Origin: Actinomycetes bacterium
Lineage (GTDB): Bacteria; Actinomycetota; Acidimicrobiia; IMCC26256; PALSA-610
Reading direction: 5' to 3'
DNA length: 64,000 nucleotides
NCBI GenBank assembly: GCA_025360585.1
Contig: JANYBW010000030.1
Location: 55,615 to 119,614 of the forward strand
Shown here: piece by piece, positions 52,189 through 60,209 of the stretch
Layout of the letters: every line of letters starts with the position of its first letter
Position numbering within the stretch: position 1 is the first letter of the stretch
Program-made: the position numbers and the translations under genes
Notes under the pieces: model-generated
Seen by the model: only the letters and a program-made list of their open reading frames with translations
Database searches by the model: none
Told to the model about the DNA's origin: nothing

Positions 52189-52611
52189 CTAGGACGCACG
52201 ACGGTCACGATTTCTACGTTTCGCATCGCGGGCCGTTTCGATTTCGGATCGGTGCTTGGATCGGCGCCGCAACCGTTGCGCACTACGTTTGACTCCAGAT
52301 CCAAAGGCCATCGTCTTGACGACCGGACTCGCGATCGTACGGTACGCAAGCCGCGAAGCGGAATCCACGTGCGCTTCGATGCCTTCGGCCGCGGTGATTA
52401 ACCGATCAACTCGATCAACGTTGTGCACCGTCGTGTCCACCGCGGCTCGGAGCTCATCGACGAGCGGCAGCGTCTCGTTGCGCAAAGCCTCCACTGAGGA
52501 ATGCAACGTCTTGAGGGTTGAACGCAACGACAGCAGCGTGGCAACGACTGCGCCCGCGAGCATCGTCACCAAGACGGCCATGATGATTGCAATCACGTCA
52601 CTGGCATTCAC
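52189..52611 (-). CDS. DUF948-family membrane protein
   Basis: A 140-aa protein: one N-terminal membrane helix (VIAIIMAVLVTMLAGAVVAT), then a long amphipathic helix (LVDELRAAVDTTVHNVDRVD) and a basic C-terminal tail. Matches DUF948. GTG 52611 overlaps the rarA stop by 4 nt (GTGA) and has GGAAGG upstream; the longer frame lies in rarA. Function unknown; possibly envelope stress or septum linked. Confidence 0.8.
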   Translation of the reverse strand: MNASDVIAIIMAVLVTMLAGAVVATLLSLRSTLKTLHSSVEALRNETLPLVDELRAAVDTTVHNVDRVDRLITAAEGIEAHVDSASRLAYRTIASPVVKTMAFGSGVKRSAQRLRRRSKHRSEIETARDAKRRNRDRRAS

Positions 52612-53963
52612 GGAGAGCCTTCCTGATCGGTGTCGATCGCGACTTCGGAGCGTCGGGATCGCCATTGTTGCACGAGCGCATCTTCCGCGCCACGCCTAGC
52701 TGGTTCATAGAAACGCTGTCCTACGAATTCATCGGGCAAATATTGCTGCGGCAGCCAGCCATCAGGAGCATCATGAGGATATTGGTACCCGACGCCATGG
52801 CCGAGAGATTGCGCACCTTTGTAGCTGCCATCGCGCAAGTGCATCGGAACGGATCCCAAGGCAGTGGAACGGATCGCCTCCGAAGCCCGATTCAACGCGG
52901 CATAGGCAGTATTGGACTTAGGCGCCAACGCGAGATAGGTGACAGCATGCGCAAGGTTGATCCGAGCCTCAGGAAGCCCAACGAATTCGACTGCTTGCGC
53001 GGCGGCAGTCGCCACGGACAACGCATTGGAGTTCGCTAAACCAATGTCTTCGCTGGCAAAGATCACAATGCGGCGCGCAATGAATCGAGCGTCCTCGCCA
53101 GCTTCGAGCATGCGGGCCAACCAAAACACTGCGGCATCCGGGTCGCTGCCGCGCATCGATTTAATAAACGCACTCACAATGTCGTAGTGCTCATCATTGC
53201 CGTACCGCACCGCTCGCATCGCGATTGCCGCTTCCGCATCGGCGAGTGAAATATTCGCGGCGTCGCCTTGCGCATTCGAACGTTCGAATGCCAGCGCGTG
53301 CGCGAGTTCGAGACACGTCAATGCATGTCGCGCATCGCCTTCAGCGCGGCTCGCGAGATGTTCGAGTGCATCCGCTTCGATCGTGGCCGGCTCAGCGCCC
53401 AGACCGCGGGTCGTGTCGGCCAACGCCCGTTCGATGAGCTCAACAAGGTCGCTGGGCTTGAGTTCCTCAACTCGAAAGAGCGTCGAGCGAGATAGCAGCG
53501 GGCCCGTCAATGAAAAGTAGGGGTTTTCGGTAGTTGCACCGATCAATACGAGCAGGCCGTCTTCGACATGGGGCAGCAATGCATCTTGTTGAGTTTTATT
53601 AAACCGGTGGACTTCATCAAGGAACAGGATCGTGCCTTGGCCACGCTGGCCCAACCGTTCCCGAGCCCGATCCACGACCTCGCGAACGTCTTTCACTCCT
53701 GCGTTCACCGCAGACAAGGTCTCAAACGCCTTACTCGTCGCGCCAGCAACCAACCGAGCGATGCTGGTTTTCCCGGTGCCCGCAGGCCCCCACACGATGA
53801 CTGAGGACAACCGATCACTTTCGATCAACACTCGCAAGGGTTTTCCCGCACCGAGCAGATGACGTTGCCCGACGATCTCATCGAGTTTGCGAGGCCGCAA
53901 CCGTGCTGCCAGTGGAGCCTTCGTAGCAAGGCGCTCCTCAACCGCAACACTAAACAGGTCCAT
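52608..53963 (-). CDS. rarA: RarA (MgsA), replication-associated AAA+ ATPase
   Basis: A 451-aa AAA+ protein acting at stalled forks. RLRPRKLDEIVGQRHLLGAG start, Walker A GPAGTGKTSIARLV, Walker B FLDEVHRFNKTQQDALLPHV, sensor GATTENPYFSL, and the C-terminal MgsA domain with IKSMRGSDPDAAVFWLARML. Lies between hisS/aspS and alaS, as in other actinobacteria. Confidence 0.96.
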   Translation of the reverse strand: MDLFSVAVEERLATKAPLAARLRPRKLDEIVGQRHLLGAGKPLRVLIESDRLSSVIVWGPAGTGKTSIARLVAGATSKAFETLSAVNAGVKDVREVVDRARERLGQRGQGTILFLDEVHRFNKTQQDALLPHVEDGLLVLIGATTENPYFSLTGPLLSRSTLFRVEELKPSDLVELIERALADTTRGLGAEPATIEADALEHLASRAEGDARHALTCLELAHALAFERSNAQGDAANISLADAEAAIAMRAVRYGNDEHYDIVSAFIKSMRGSDPDAAVFWLARMLEAGEDARFIARRIVIFASEDIGLANSNALSVATAAAQAVEFVGLPEARINLAHAVTYLALAPKSNTAYAALNRASEAIRSTALGSVPMHLRDGSYKGAQSLGHGVGYQYPHDAPDGWLPQQYLPDEFVGQRFYEPARRGAEDALVQQWRSRRSEVAIDTDQEGSP

Positions 53964-54027
53964 TACGTCACGCTAACGCTTGGCCACCCGAGCCCGAGGT
54001 GCAGCGTTCGTCCGACCAACCAATTAC

Positions 54028-54387
54028 TTATCGGCCGTAATCGTCGGAGAGCCGCACGATGTCGTCTTCACCGAAGTAGGTGCCGTGTTGAACCTCTACG
54101 AACACCAAAGGTTCTGTGCCGTCATTTTCCACCCGATGGGCAGTACCCATTGGGATATCCACGGCTGACCCCGCGGTGAAGTGCACTTCGGTTTCGCCGA
54201 GAGTGACGGTGCCGCCGCCTTGCACCGCGAACCAGTGCTCCGAACGCTTGTGGTGCAGTTGCAGGCTCAGACGCTGGCCGGGGTTCACAACAATCCGTTT
54301 TACTTTGAATGTTGGTTCATCCGCGAGGACGAAGTACTCGCCCCACGGCCGAATGTCGTGTTCCAATGCAACGCTCGATTCAATCAT
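54028..54387 (-). CDS. Cupin protein, mannose-6-phosphate isomerase type II-like
   Basis: A 119-aa single-domain cupin similar to the isomerase end of ManC. RPWGEYFVLADEPTFKVKRI start, then GQRLSLQLHHKRSEHWFAVQ with metal-ligand His/Glu and AGSAVDIPMGTAHRVEN. No nucleotidyltransferase part. May isomerise or bind a phosphosugar. ATG 54387 has AGAGGAA 7 nt upstream; the longer frame adds only seven residues. Confidence 0.82.
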   Translation of the reverse strand: MIESSVALEHDIRPWGEYFVLADEPTFKVKRIVVNPGQRLSLQLHHKRSEHWFAVQGGGTVTLGETEVHFTAGSAVDIPMGTAHRVENDGTEPLVFVEVQHGTYFGEDDIVRLSDDYGR

Positions 54388-54404
54388 GGTGATTCCTCTG
54401 CCCC

Positions 54405-55196
54405 TCATGAAACGTTATTGGCCTTAAGGGCCAACTCGGCGATCAGAGCCTGGACCTGAGCTTCGATCGCAGGTAACGCGTCGGACGGATCAACGCGATC
54501 CACATCAGGGATGTGCCAATACTCGATGCGATCGGCGAATTTGGGCAAATACTGCTCCACGAGGGGCCGATGGTCGATCTCGTCGAGGGCAATAATCCGG
54601 GTGGCTGCCTCAATATCAGTCGGGGTGGCGAGCATCGGCGACCGCAGCTCAAACGGTACTGCGACCCCAAGTTCCCCGAGATACTCGACTGAATGCGGCG
54701 ACATCCGGCCGCGCGCTCCGGTATCCCAGCCCCGCATTCCACGCGATTTCGCAGTCCAGTCGAGCCCGATTTCCGCTCCCAGTTGTTCGAAGCGGTGTTC
54801 CGCGAAACGGCTTCGGTAGAAATTGCCCGTGCAGATGAACATGAGTCTGCCCGCGAGCCCGTATTCGCGCAGAGACCACACATCTCCGTCGGGAAGCTCG
54901 CCGATTTGCATCCCCGGCGAGCCATTGGGTGCGAGGGAGCGCCGTCCCTCAACGACGTCGACGGCGAGGGATTGCTGTCCAGCCCGAATGTCGCCATCCA
55001 CACCGCGCTGCACGAACGATCCGATGATGGTGTCGTCGGTAATGCGTTTCCCCATGAACTCGCCCTGCGCGATCATTCCCCCGCGATAGTGCGCCCACAC
55101 GGAATCGTGCTGTTCATGGAAGTCGAATGTGGTGAGACGTTGCGCCGACCCACTCGGTCGCGAACGCAAACGCGCGCCATGCACCGATGGCATCAT
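54405..55196 (-). CDS. Fusion of a small beta-barrel-like domain and a low-molecular-weight phosphotyrosine phosphatase
   Basis: A 263-aa protein. Residues about 22-85 (TTFDFHEQHDSVWAHYRGG, then QGEFMGKRITDDTIIGSFV) resemble small proteins often labelled N-acetylglutamate synthase-like, with no known activity. Residues about 115-255 form an LMW-PTP domain with the active-site loop C-T-G-N-F-Y-R-S (Cys about 122, Arg about 128) and a VDP near 238. The usual loop reads C-x-G-N-I-C-R-S, so the second Cys is Tyr here. ATG 55196 overlaps the aspS stop by 4 nt. Substrate unknown. Confidence 0.72.
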   Translation of the reverse strand: MMPSVHGARLRSRPSGSAQRLTTFDFHEQHDSVWAHYRGGMIAQGEFMGKRITDDTIIGSFVQRGVDGDIRAGQQSLAVDVVEGRRSLAPNGSPGMQIGELPDGDVWSLREYGLAGRLMFICTGNFYRSRFAEHRFEQLGAEIGLDWTAKSRGMRGWDTGARGRMSPHSVEYLGELGVAVPFELRSPMLATPTDIEAATRIIALDEIDHRPLVEQYLPKFADRIEYWHIPDVDRVDPSDALPAIEAQVQALIAELALKANNVS

Positions 55197-56953
55197 GATT
55201 TAGTTGGGGCTTTGCGAACCTGCAATCCAAGTTCGCGCAGTTGCACTTCTTCGATCGCGCTTGGCGCGTTCGTCATTGGGTCCGCGCCGGATTGGGTTTT
55301 CGGGAATGCGATGACTTCGCGAATGTTTTCCTCACCCGACATGATCGCAACGATGCGGTCGATGCCAACGGCAAAGCCGGCGTGGGGCGGTGGGCCGAAT
55401 CGAAAGGCATCGAGCAAAAAGCCAAACTTTTGTTGCTGTTCTGCTTCGCTAATTCCCAGGAGCGCAAAGATGCGGGCTTGCACGTCGCGGCGATGGATAC
55501 GCACACTGCCGGAGCCAAGCTCCCATCCGTTCAGCACAAGGTCGTAGGCCTGAGAACGTACCGATAATGGATCCGATTCCAGCTTGTCGATATCTTCTTC
55601 GTGAGGCATTGTGAACGGGTGATGGGCCGAGATGGGCTTGCCTTGGTCGGTCACGCCGTCGAACAGTGGGAAATCGACGACCCACACGAAATGCAAACCG
55701 CCAACGTTGACCGGTGGTCGCCCAAGATCGAGCCGAAGTTGGCCGAGCACGCCTACTGTCGTATGCCAATCACCGGCCGCGATCAGCACGAGATCTCCGA
55801 CCGTTGCGCCCAAGGTTTGCAGGACACCAGCTTGTTCATCGGGCGAAAGGAATTTAACGACCGGGGATTCCAAGGTCGCGACGCCATCGACGTCGCGCAC
55901 GCGCATCCAAACGAGCCCAGCCGCGCCGAGTTGTTTGGCGCGTTCAACGAGCCCATCAACGACATTGCGAGATGCTTCGCCTTGGCCATCGACACAGACG
56001 CCTTTTACCGCGGCGGCCCCAGCAAACGCGCGGAATTCCGTGGTGGCGAACACCGCGGCGAGATCGGTGAGTTCCATACCAAAGCGGATATCGGGTTTAT
56101 CCGAACCAAAACGTTCCATTGCTTCGTGCCACGTCATGCGCGGGACTTCCGTCGGTCCCTCACCTGGGCGCACGGCTTCCGCGGCCGCGATCACGGCTTT
56201 GCCTACAGCATCCTGGACGTCGTTTTGCGTCGCGAACGTCATTTCAATATCGAGTTGCATGAACTCGAACTGCCGATCCGCGCGCAGATCTTCGTCGCGC
56301 AAGCACCGCGCGATTTGGTAGTAACGATCGAAGCCACCGACCATCAAAAGTTGTTTAAACAACTGCGGGCTTTGCGGCAACGCGTAGAACGTCCCTGGAT
56401 GCAGACGGCTCGGCACCACGAAATCCCGCGCGCCTTCGGGAGTCGAGGCGATCAACATGGGAGTTTCGATCTCGACGAAATCTTGATCATCCATTGCGGC
56501 GCGCATTGCTTTGTTCACGAGCGCTCGCGTGCGCAAGTTCTTCTGCATCGGCGTCCGGCGCAGATCCAAATAGCGGTGGCGCAAACGCAGTGTCTCGTCG
56601 ACGTCGACGCGTTCATCGAGCGGAAATGGCGGCGGTTCCGATTCACTCAGCACGGTGAGCGAATCAACGACCAACTCGACGGCGCCAGTCGGCATCGTGT
56701 CGTTCACGGTCCCGTCGGGGCGGGCTGTGATCTCGCCTTCGATTTGCAATACCCACTCGGAACGAACCTGTTTGATTCCTTCAAGCCCCGCCTTAGCTGG
56801 ATCCACCACGATCTGCAACAAACCAGTCGCGTCGCGGATATCTAAAAATGCCACACCACCGTGATCGCGACGATTCGCGACCCAGCCACAAATCGTCGCG
56901 CGGTTGCCAATGTGATCGGCACGTAATTCGCCGGGCCGGTGGGTGCGCATCAT
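55193..56953 (-). CDS. aspS: AspS, aspartyl-tRNA synthetase
   Basis: A 586-aa bacterial-type class II synthetase. Anticodon-binding OB fold (VAFLDIRDATGLLQIVVD), catalytic motifs (RHRYLDLRRTPMQKNLRTRA, QSPQLFKQLLMVGGFDRYYQ, RDEDLRADRQFEFMQLDIEM), the bacterial GAD insertion and the terminal AGFAVGIDRIVAIMSG. Standard length. The stop overlaps the downstream phosphatase start. Confidence 0.97.
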   Translation of the reverse strand: MMRTHRPGELRADHIGNRATICGWVANRRDHGGVAFLDIRDATGLLQIVVDPAKAGLEGIKQVRSEWVLQIEGEITARPDGTVNDTMPTGAVELVVDSLTVLSESEPPPFPLDERVDVDETLRLRHRYLDLRRTPMQKNLRTRALVNKAMRAAMDDQDFVEIETPMLIASTPEGARDFVVPSRLHPGTFYALPQSPQLFKQLLMVGGFDRYYQIARCLRDEDLRADRQFEFMQLDIEMTFATQNDVQDAVGKAVIAAAEAVRPGEGPTEVPRMTWHEAMERFGSDKPDIRFGMELTDLAAVFATTEFRAFAGAAAVKGVCVDGQGEASRNVVDGLVERAKQLGAAGLVWMRVRDVDGVATLESPVVKFLSPDEQAGVLQTLGATVGDLVLIAAGDWHTTVGVLGQLRLDLGRPPVNVGGLHFVWVVDFPLFDGVTDQGKPISAHHPFTMPHEEDIDKLESDPLSVRSQAYDLVLNGWELGSGSVRIHRRDVQARIFALLGISEAEQQQKFGFLLDAFRFGPPPHAGFAVGIDRIVAIMSGEENIREVIAFPKTQSGADPMTNAPSAIEEVQLRELGLQVRKAPTKS

Positions 56954-57012
56954 TTCAATATTCCTTTATCGCAAATACGTGGACACAGTGAGAAAAATGT
57001 TGCATTCCTGCG

Positions 57013-58272
57013 TTAGCTACAACGACTCGCAAGCCATTGAGCGATATCGATCCGAGCGACTTCAACTTGTTCGCCGTTGCGAAGATCCTTCACCGCAACC
57101 ACACCAGCTTCGGCTTCTCGGGGAGCGAGCATCACGCCGAAACGCGCGCCAGCAGCGCTTGCCGCAGACCATTGCTTTTTAACGTTTTTTGAACCGTACG
57201 AACGATCAGCCCGCAGGCCATTGCCGCGGAGTTCGTGCAGCACAACTCCAGCGTCGGAGCCATCCATGGTGTCGATCACAAACACATCAACGCGACTTTC
57301 GGGTACTGGCACAACCGACTCCGCATCACATGCGAGCAGTAGCCGTTCGATACCACTACCGAAACCGATCGCGGCCGCGGGCGGTCCGCCCATTTCTTCA
57401 CTCAACTTGTCGTATCGGCCACCGCCGCCGAGCGCGTTTTGTGCACCGCCGAGCGCGGCACCTTGAAATTCGAACACGGTTGCCGTGTAGTAATCGAAGC
57501 CGCGCACCAAACGCGGCTCGATCGTAAACGGGATATCGATAGCAGTGAGGCCGCACTGCACCGCATCGAATTGCGCCGCGCTCTCATCACTCAGATACTC
57601 GCTGAGCTTCGGTGCGTCCGCTATGACTGTTTGCCAATCCGGCCGTTTTGAATCGAGAATCCGCAACGGGTTTTGTTCCGCTCGAGCCATCTCATCGCCA
57701 AGCGTCTCGGCGTGTTCGCGCCAGTACGAAAGCAACACGTCGACGTAACGAGCACGGCTCTCAGCATCGCCCATTGAGTTCACCATGAGCTGCACCTGGG
57801 TGAGCCCAAGCTCTCGATAAAATCCGGCGAGGAAATCAATCATTTCGATATCGATCTGCGGATCATCGCTGCCGATGGCTTCCGCGCCGAGCTGCCAGTG
57901 CTGACGGTATCGCCCTTCTTGCGGACGTTCGTAACGAAAGTTCGCAGCGCAATACCAAACCTTCCACGGCGCCATCGGGCGATGCTCAGCAAACGCTCGA
58001 ACGGTGCCAGCAGTGCCTTCGGGTCGCAATGCAAGCCGCCGGTTGCCCTTATCGAAGAAGTCGTACATCTCCTTCTTCACAACATCGGTACTGGCACCAA
58101 CCCGAGCAAACACTTCGTAGTGCTCAAAGATCGGAGTCATCACCAATCCGTAACCAAAACGAGCGGCGCGATCGCTGAACGCGCCAATGATTTCGAGCCA
58201 ACGTGCCGAATCCGGAGGCAACACATCGCGCGTGCCTTTGGGAGCTCGAAATACCTCGCGATCACTGGCCAT
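57013..58272 (-). CDS. hisS: HisS, histidyl-tRNA synthetase
   Basis: A 419-aa class II synthetase. APKGTRDVLPPDSARWLEII start, motif 2 region ALRPEGTAGTVRAFAEH, YRQHWQLGAEAIG, the His-A motif LVRGFDYYTATVFEF and motif 3 IGFGSGIERLLLACD, then the anticodon domain. Next to aspS, the common pairing. Confidence 0.97.
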   Translation of the reverse strand: MASDREVFRAPKGTRDVLPPDSARWLEIIGAFSDRAARFGYGLVMTPIFEHYEVFARVGASTDVVKKEMYDFFDKGNRRLALRPEGTAGTVRAFAEHRPMAPWKVWYCAANFRYERPQEGRYRQHWQLGAEAIGSDDPQIDIEMIDFLAGFYRELGLTQVQLMVNSMGDAESRARYVDVLLSYWREHAETLGDEMARAEQNPLRILDSKRPDWQTVIADAPKLSEYLSDESAAQFDAVQCGLTAIDIPFTIEPRLVRGFDYYTATVFEFQGAALGGAQNALGGGGRYDKLSEEMGGPPAAAIGFGSGIERLLLACDAESVVPVPESRVDVFVIDTMDGSDAGVVLHELRGNGLRADRSYGSKNVKKQWSAASAAGARFGVMLAPREAEAGVVAVKDLRNGEQVEVARIDIAQWLASRCS

Positions 58273-58326
58273 GGGCCTTCGAGGCTACTTCCGCTGGCCC
58301 GTGCAAGCGGGATGGATTCCGCTTCG

Positions 58327-59706
58327 CTATTCCGGGGTCAGTATCAACGCTCCAGCGACGACATCGATCCGGGCAGCTCGCAAAGTGCGATTCGAGGGCC
58401 AGCCCACGAAGGGATCGGTATACGCGTGGTAGGCGAGCCACACGGACCCGTCTGGCTGTTGCACGACAGCGCCACCACCCGGCGAGACTGTGCTGCCGCT
58501 CGTCGTCAGCAACGGTGCCGATGGCGATTGACACGGCCCAGCCGGCCCCGCGCAAGGTGCAGCTCCTTGCGCATAGGTGCGCCCGTTCCACACACCACCC
58601 GAAATCAACAACCAATATTGTTTACCCAAACGAACCATAGACGGCGACTCAACCACCCCGTGGTCCCACGTTCGGTCAGCGATCAAGATGTCGGTTTGCG
58701 GGCCAATCAACGAACGGCGATCGGGAGCCAACTCCTGCGCGACGATCGCGGCAGGTCGGTACGCTCGCTCGCGTTTCCAGTGCAGCCACACCTTGCCGTC
58801 AATATCAGTGAACGGCTCCGGGTCGATTGATCCCCCATCGAGACGATCGCAGACCAACGGTTCCGCACTGTCGTCGATAAATGGCCCGCCGGGATCGCTC
58901 GCAACGGCCGACGAAATGCATTGCGCGCCCGTTGCAGCTTCGTGCACCGTGTAAAACAGCACATAACGCTTCACGATCGCGGACGTATTTCCGCTCGCGG
59001 GCGCAGACGAAATATCCAACACCGATGGCGCCCAGGTGTACCCCGGCGCTGCCCACACAGGCAACGCACTCAAGCCATCACCGACGGCAGTCCAAACAAC
59101 ACCGTCAGTCGAACGCACGACTTGGATACGTCCGCCATTTCCGTTCGTGGAATAGCCGACAAAACCATCTTTGGTGGCCAGCACAAACGGATCCGGAAAG
59201 TCGTAGGGGTAACGAGCGCCGTGAGCCGCCGACAACGCGTAGGAACAAGCAGCGTTGCCAGCGTTCAGCGCCGCGAGCGCACCCTCGGAATCATTGCGAT
59301 TCAACAACGCCGTCGCCACGCGTTCCGCCGCCAAGCACTGTGCGACCGGCACTCGAACCGACGCGAGCACCGCCCGCACGACCCGCGACTGTTTGAGCAC
59401 CGCACGCAACCGCAACGTCGAGCGAGTTACGCGCCGTCGAGCTGTATTCGTTGCCGCGGTCGTGTTGCGTTCGCCGTCGCGCCCCGATCCGTTCCTGGCT
59501 GCGTCGCCCTCGCTCGCCACAACGCGAGCCGTCACAGCTCGATGCTCGCGATCCCGAACTCCCTCAAGCGCTACCGACGCAGCCAGGCGAGTGTGCGCGG
59601 CATGCAACTCACTTTGTGCATCGCGCCAACGCAAGGTAGTGATGCCACCGCTCCCGGCGCACACCAACGCTGCGACAATGGCAACACTCCAACGGCGCCA
59701 GCTCAC
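58327..59706 (-). CDS. Membrane-anchored GH43-family glycoside hydrolase-like protein
   Basis: A 459-aa protein. A membrane anchor (SVAIVAALVCAGSGGI) and coiled coil lead to a CLAAERVATALLNRN/ALAALNAGNAACSYAL module shared with the next gene. From about residue 165 it is a five-bladed beta-propeller of the GH43 type: DFPDPFVLATKDG (catalytic base Asp), YTWAPSVLD, DGGSIDPEPFTDIDG (pKa-modulating Asp region) and VESPSMVRLG (acid Glu). GH43 enzymes cleave arabinans or xylans. Substrate unknown here. GTG 59706 overlaps the upstream stop (GTGA). Last gene of the minor-pilin operon. Confidence 0.8.
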   Translation of the reverse strand: MSWRRWSVAIVAALVCAGSGGITTLRWRDAQSELHAAHTRLAASVALEGVRDREHRAVTARVVASEGDAARNGSGRDGERNTTAATNTARRRVTRSTLRLRAVLKQSRVVRAVLASVRVPVAQCLAAERVATALLNRNDSEGALAALNAGNAACSYALSAAHGARYPYDFPDPFVLATKDGFVGYSTNGNGGRIQVVRSTDGVVWTAVGDGLSALPVWAAPGYTWAPSVLDISSAPASGNTSAIVKRYVLFYTVHEAATGAQCISSAVASDPGGPFIDDSAEPLVCDRLDGGSIDPEPFTDIDGKVWLHWKRERAYRPAAIVAQELAPDRRSLIGPQTDILIADRTWDHGVVESPSMVRLGKQYWLLISGGVWNGRTYAQGAAPCAGPAGPCQSPSAPLLTTSGSTVSPGGGAVVQQPDGSVWLAYHAYTDPFVGWPSNRTLRAARIDVVAGALILTPE

Positions 59707-60209
59707 GCCGATACCCCGACAACCGCGCAACGAACTTGGAGACCCCGCAGCGTTCGTTGCGCCCCAGCCACATCGCCGACTCCCGCCCGATTCAACGCGT
59801 TCGTCATACCATCCACACAGAACTGCAAGGTCAGCAATTCGTTGGAGCGAGCGCGCTCATCTTGGAGACTCACCAACGCCGAGCGATACGACTTCGCGAG
59901 TGAACCTCGAGCCGCGACTAATCGCGCCTGCGATACTTGGCGAGCTGCCGTCGCGGCATGCAGCTCCGAAAATGACGCCGCGACCAATCGCTGTGCCACA
60001 TGCAATCGAGCATCGACAGCGTGCCGACGTTGATCCAAATCTCGAAGCCGCGTCGTGGACGCAGCGGTCAAGTGGCGCGTTCGGGAGAGTTCTTGCGCCG
60101 TCGAACGAAACGCCGACGCCGTGCCGATTGCCCCCGCAATCAGCACCATCGTGAGCGCCACGAACAACCAGATCCGAGCCTTATCCCGGGAGGCCAACCG
60201 GCGTATCAA
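59703..60209 (-). CDS. Membrane-anchored coiled-coil protein paired with the GH43-like protein
   Basis: A 168-aa protein. An N-terminal membrane helix (WLFVALTMVLIAGAIGTASA), a long Arg/Ala/Leu coiled coil and a C-terminal module with two Cys about 30 residues apart (FCVDGMTNALNRAG, then GAQRTLRGLQVRCAVV). The same layout precedes the catalytic domain of the GH43-like gene, so the two may be related by duplication. Start uncertain: TTG 60209 (overlapping the pilX-like end by 29 nt) or TTG 60197. Confidence 0.72.
   Translation of the reverse strand: MIRRLASRDKARIWLFVALTMVLIAGAIGTASAFRSTAQELSRTRHLTAASTTRLRDLDQRRHAVDARLHVAQRLVAASFSELHAATAARQVSQARLVAARGSLAKSYRSALVSLQDERARSNELLTLQFCVDGMTNALNRAGVGDVAGAQRTLRGLQVRCAVVGVSA

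Noticed and set aside
53274..53292. TTCGAACGTTCGAA palindrome as a LexA box
   Set aside because: It lacks the 4-nt centre between CGAAC and GTTCG and lies inside the rarA coding region.
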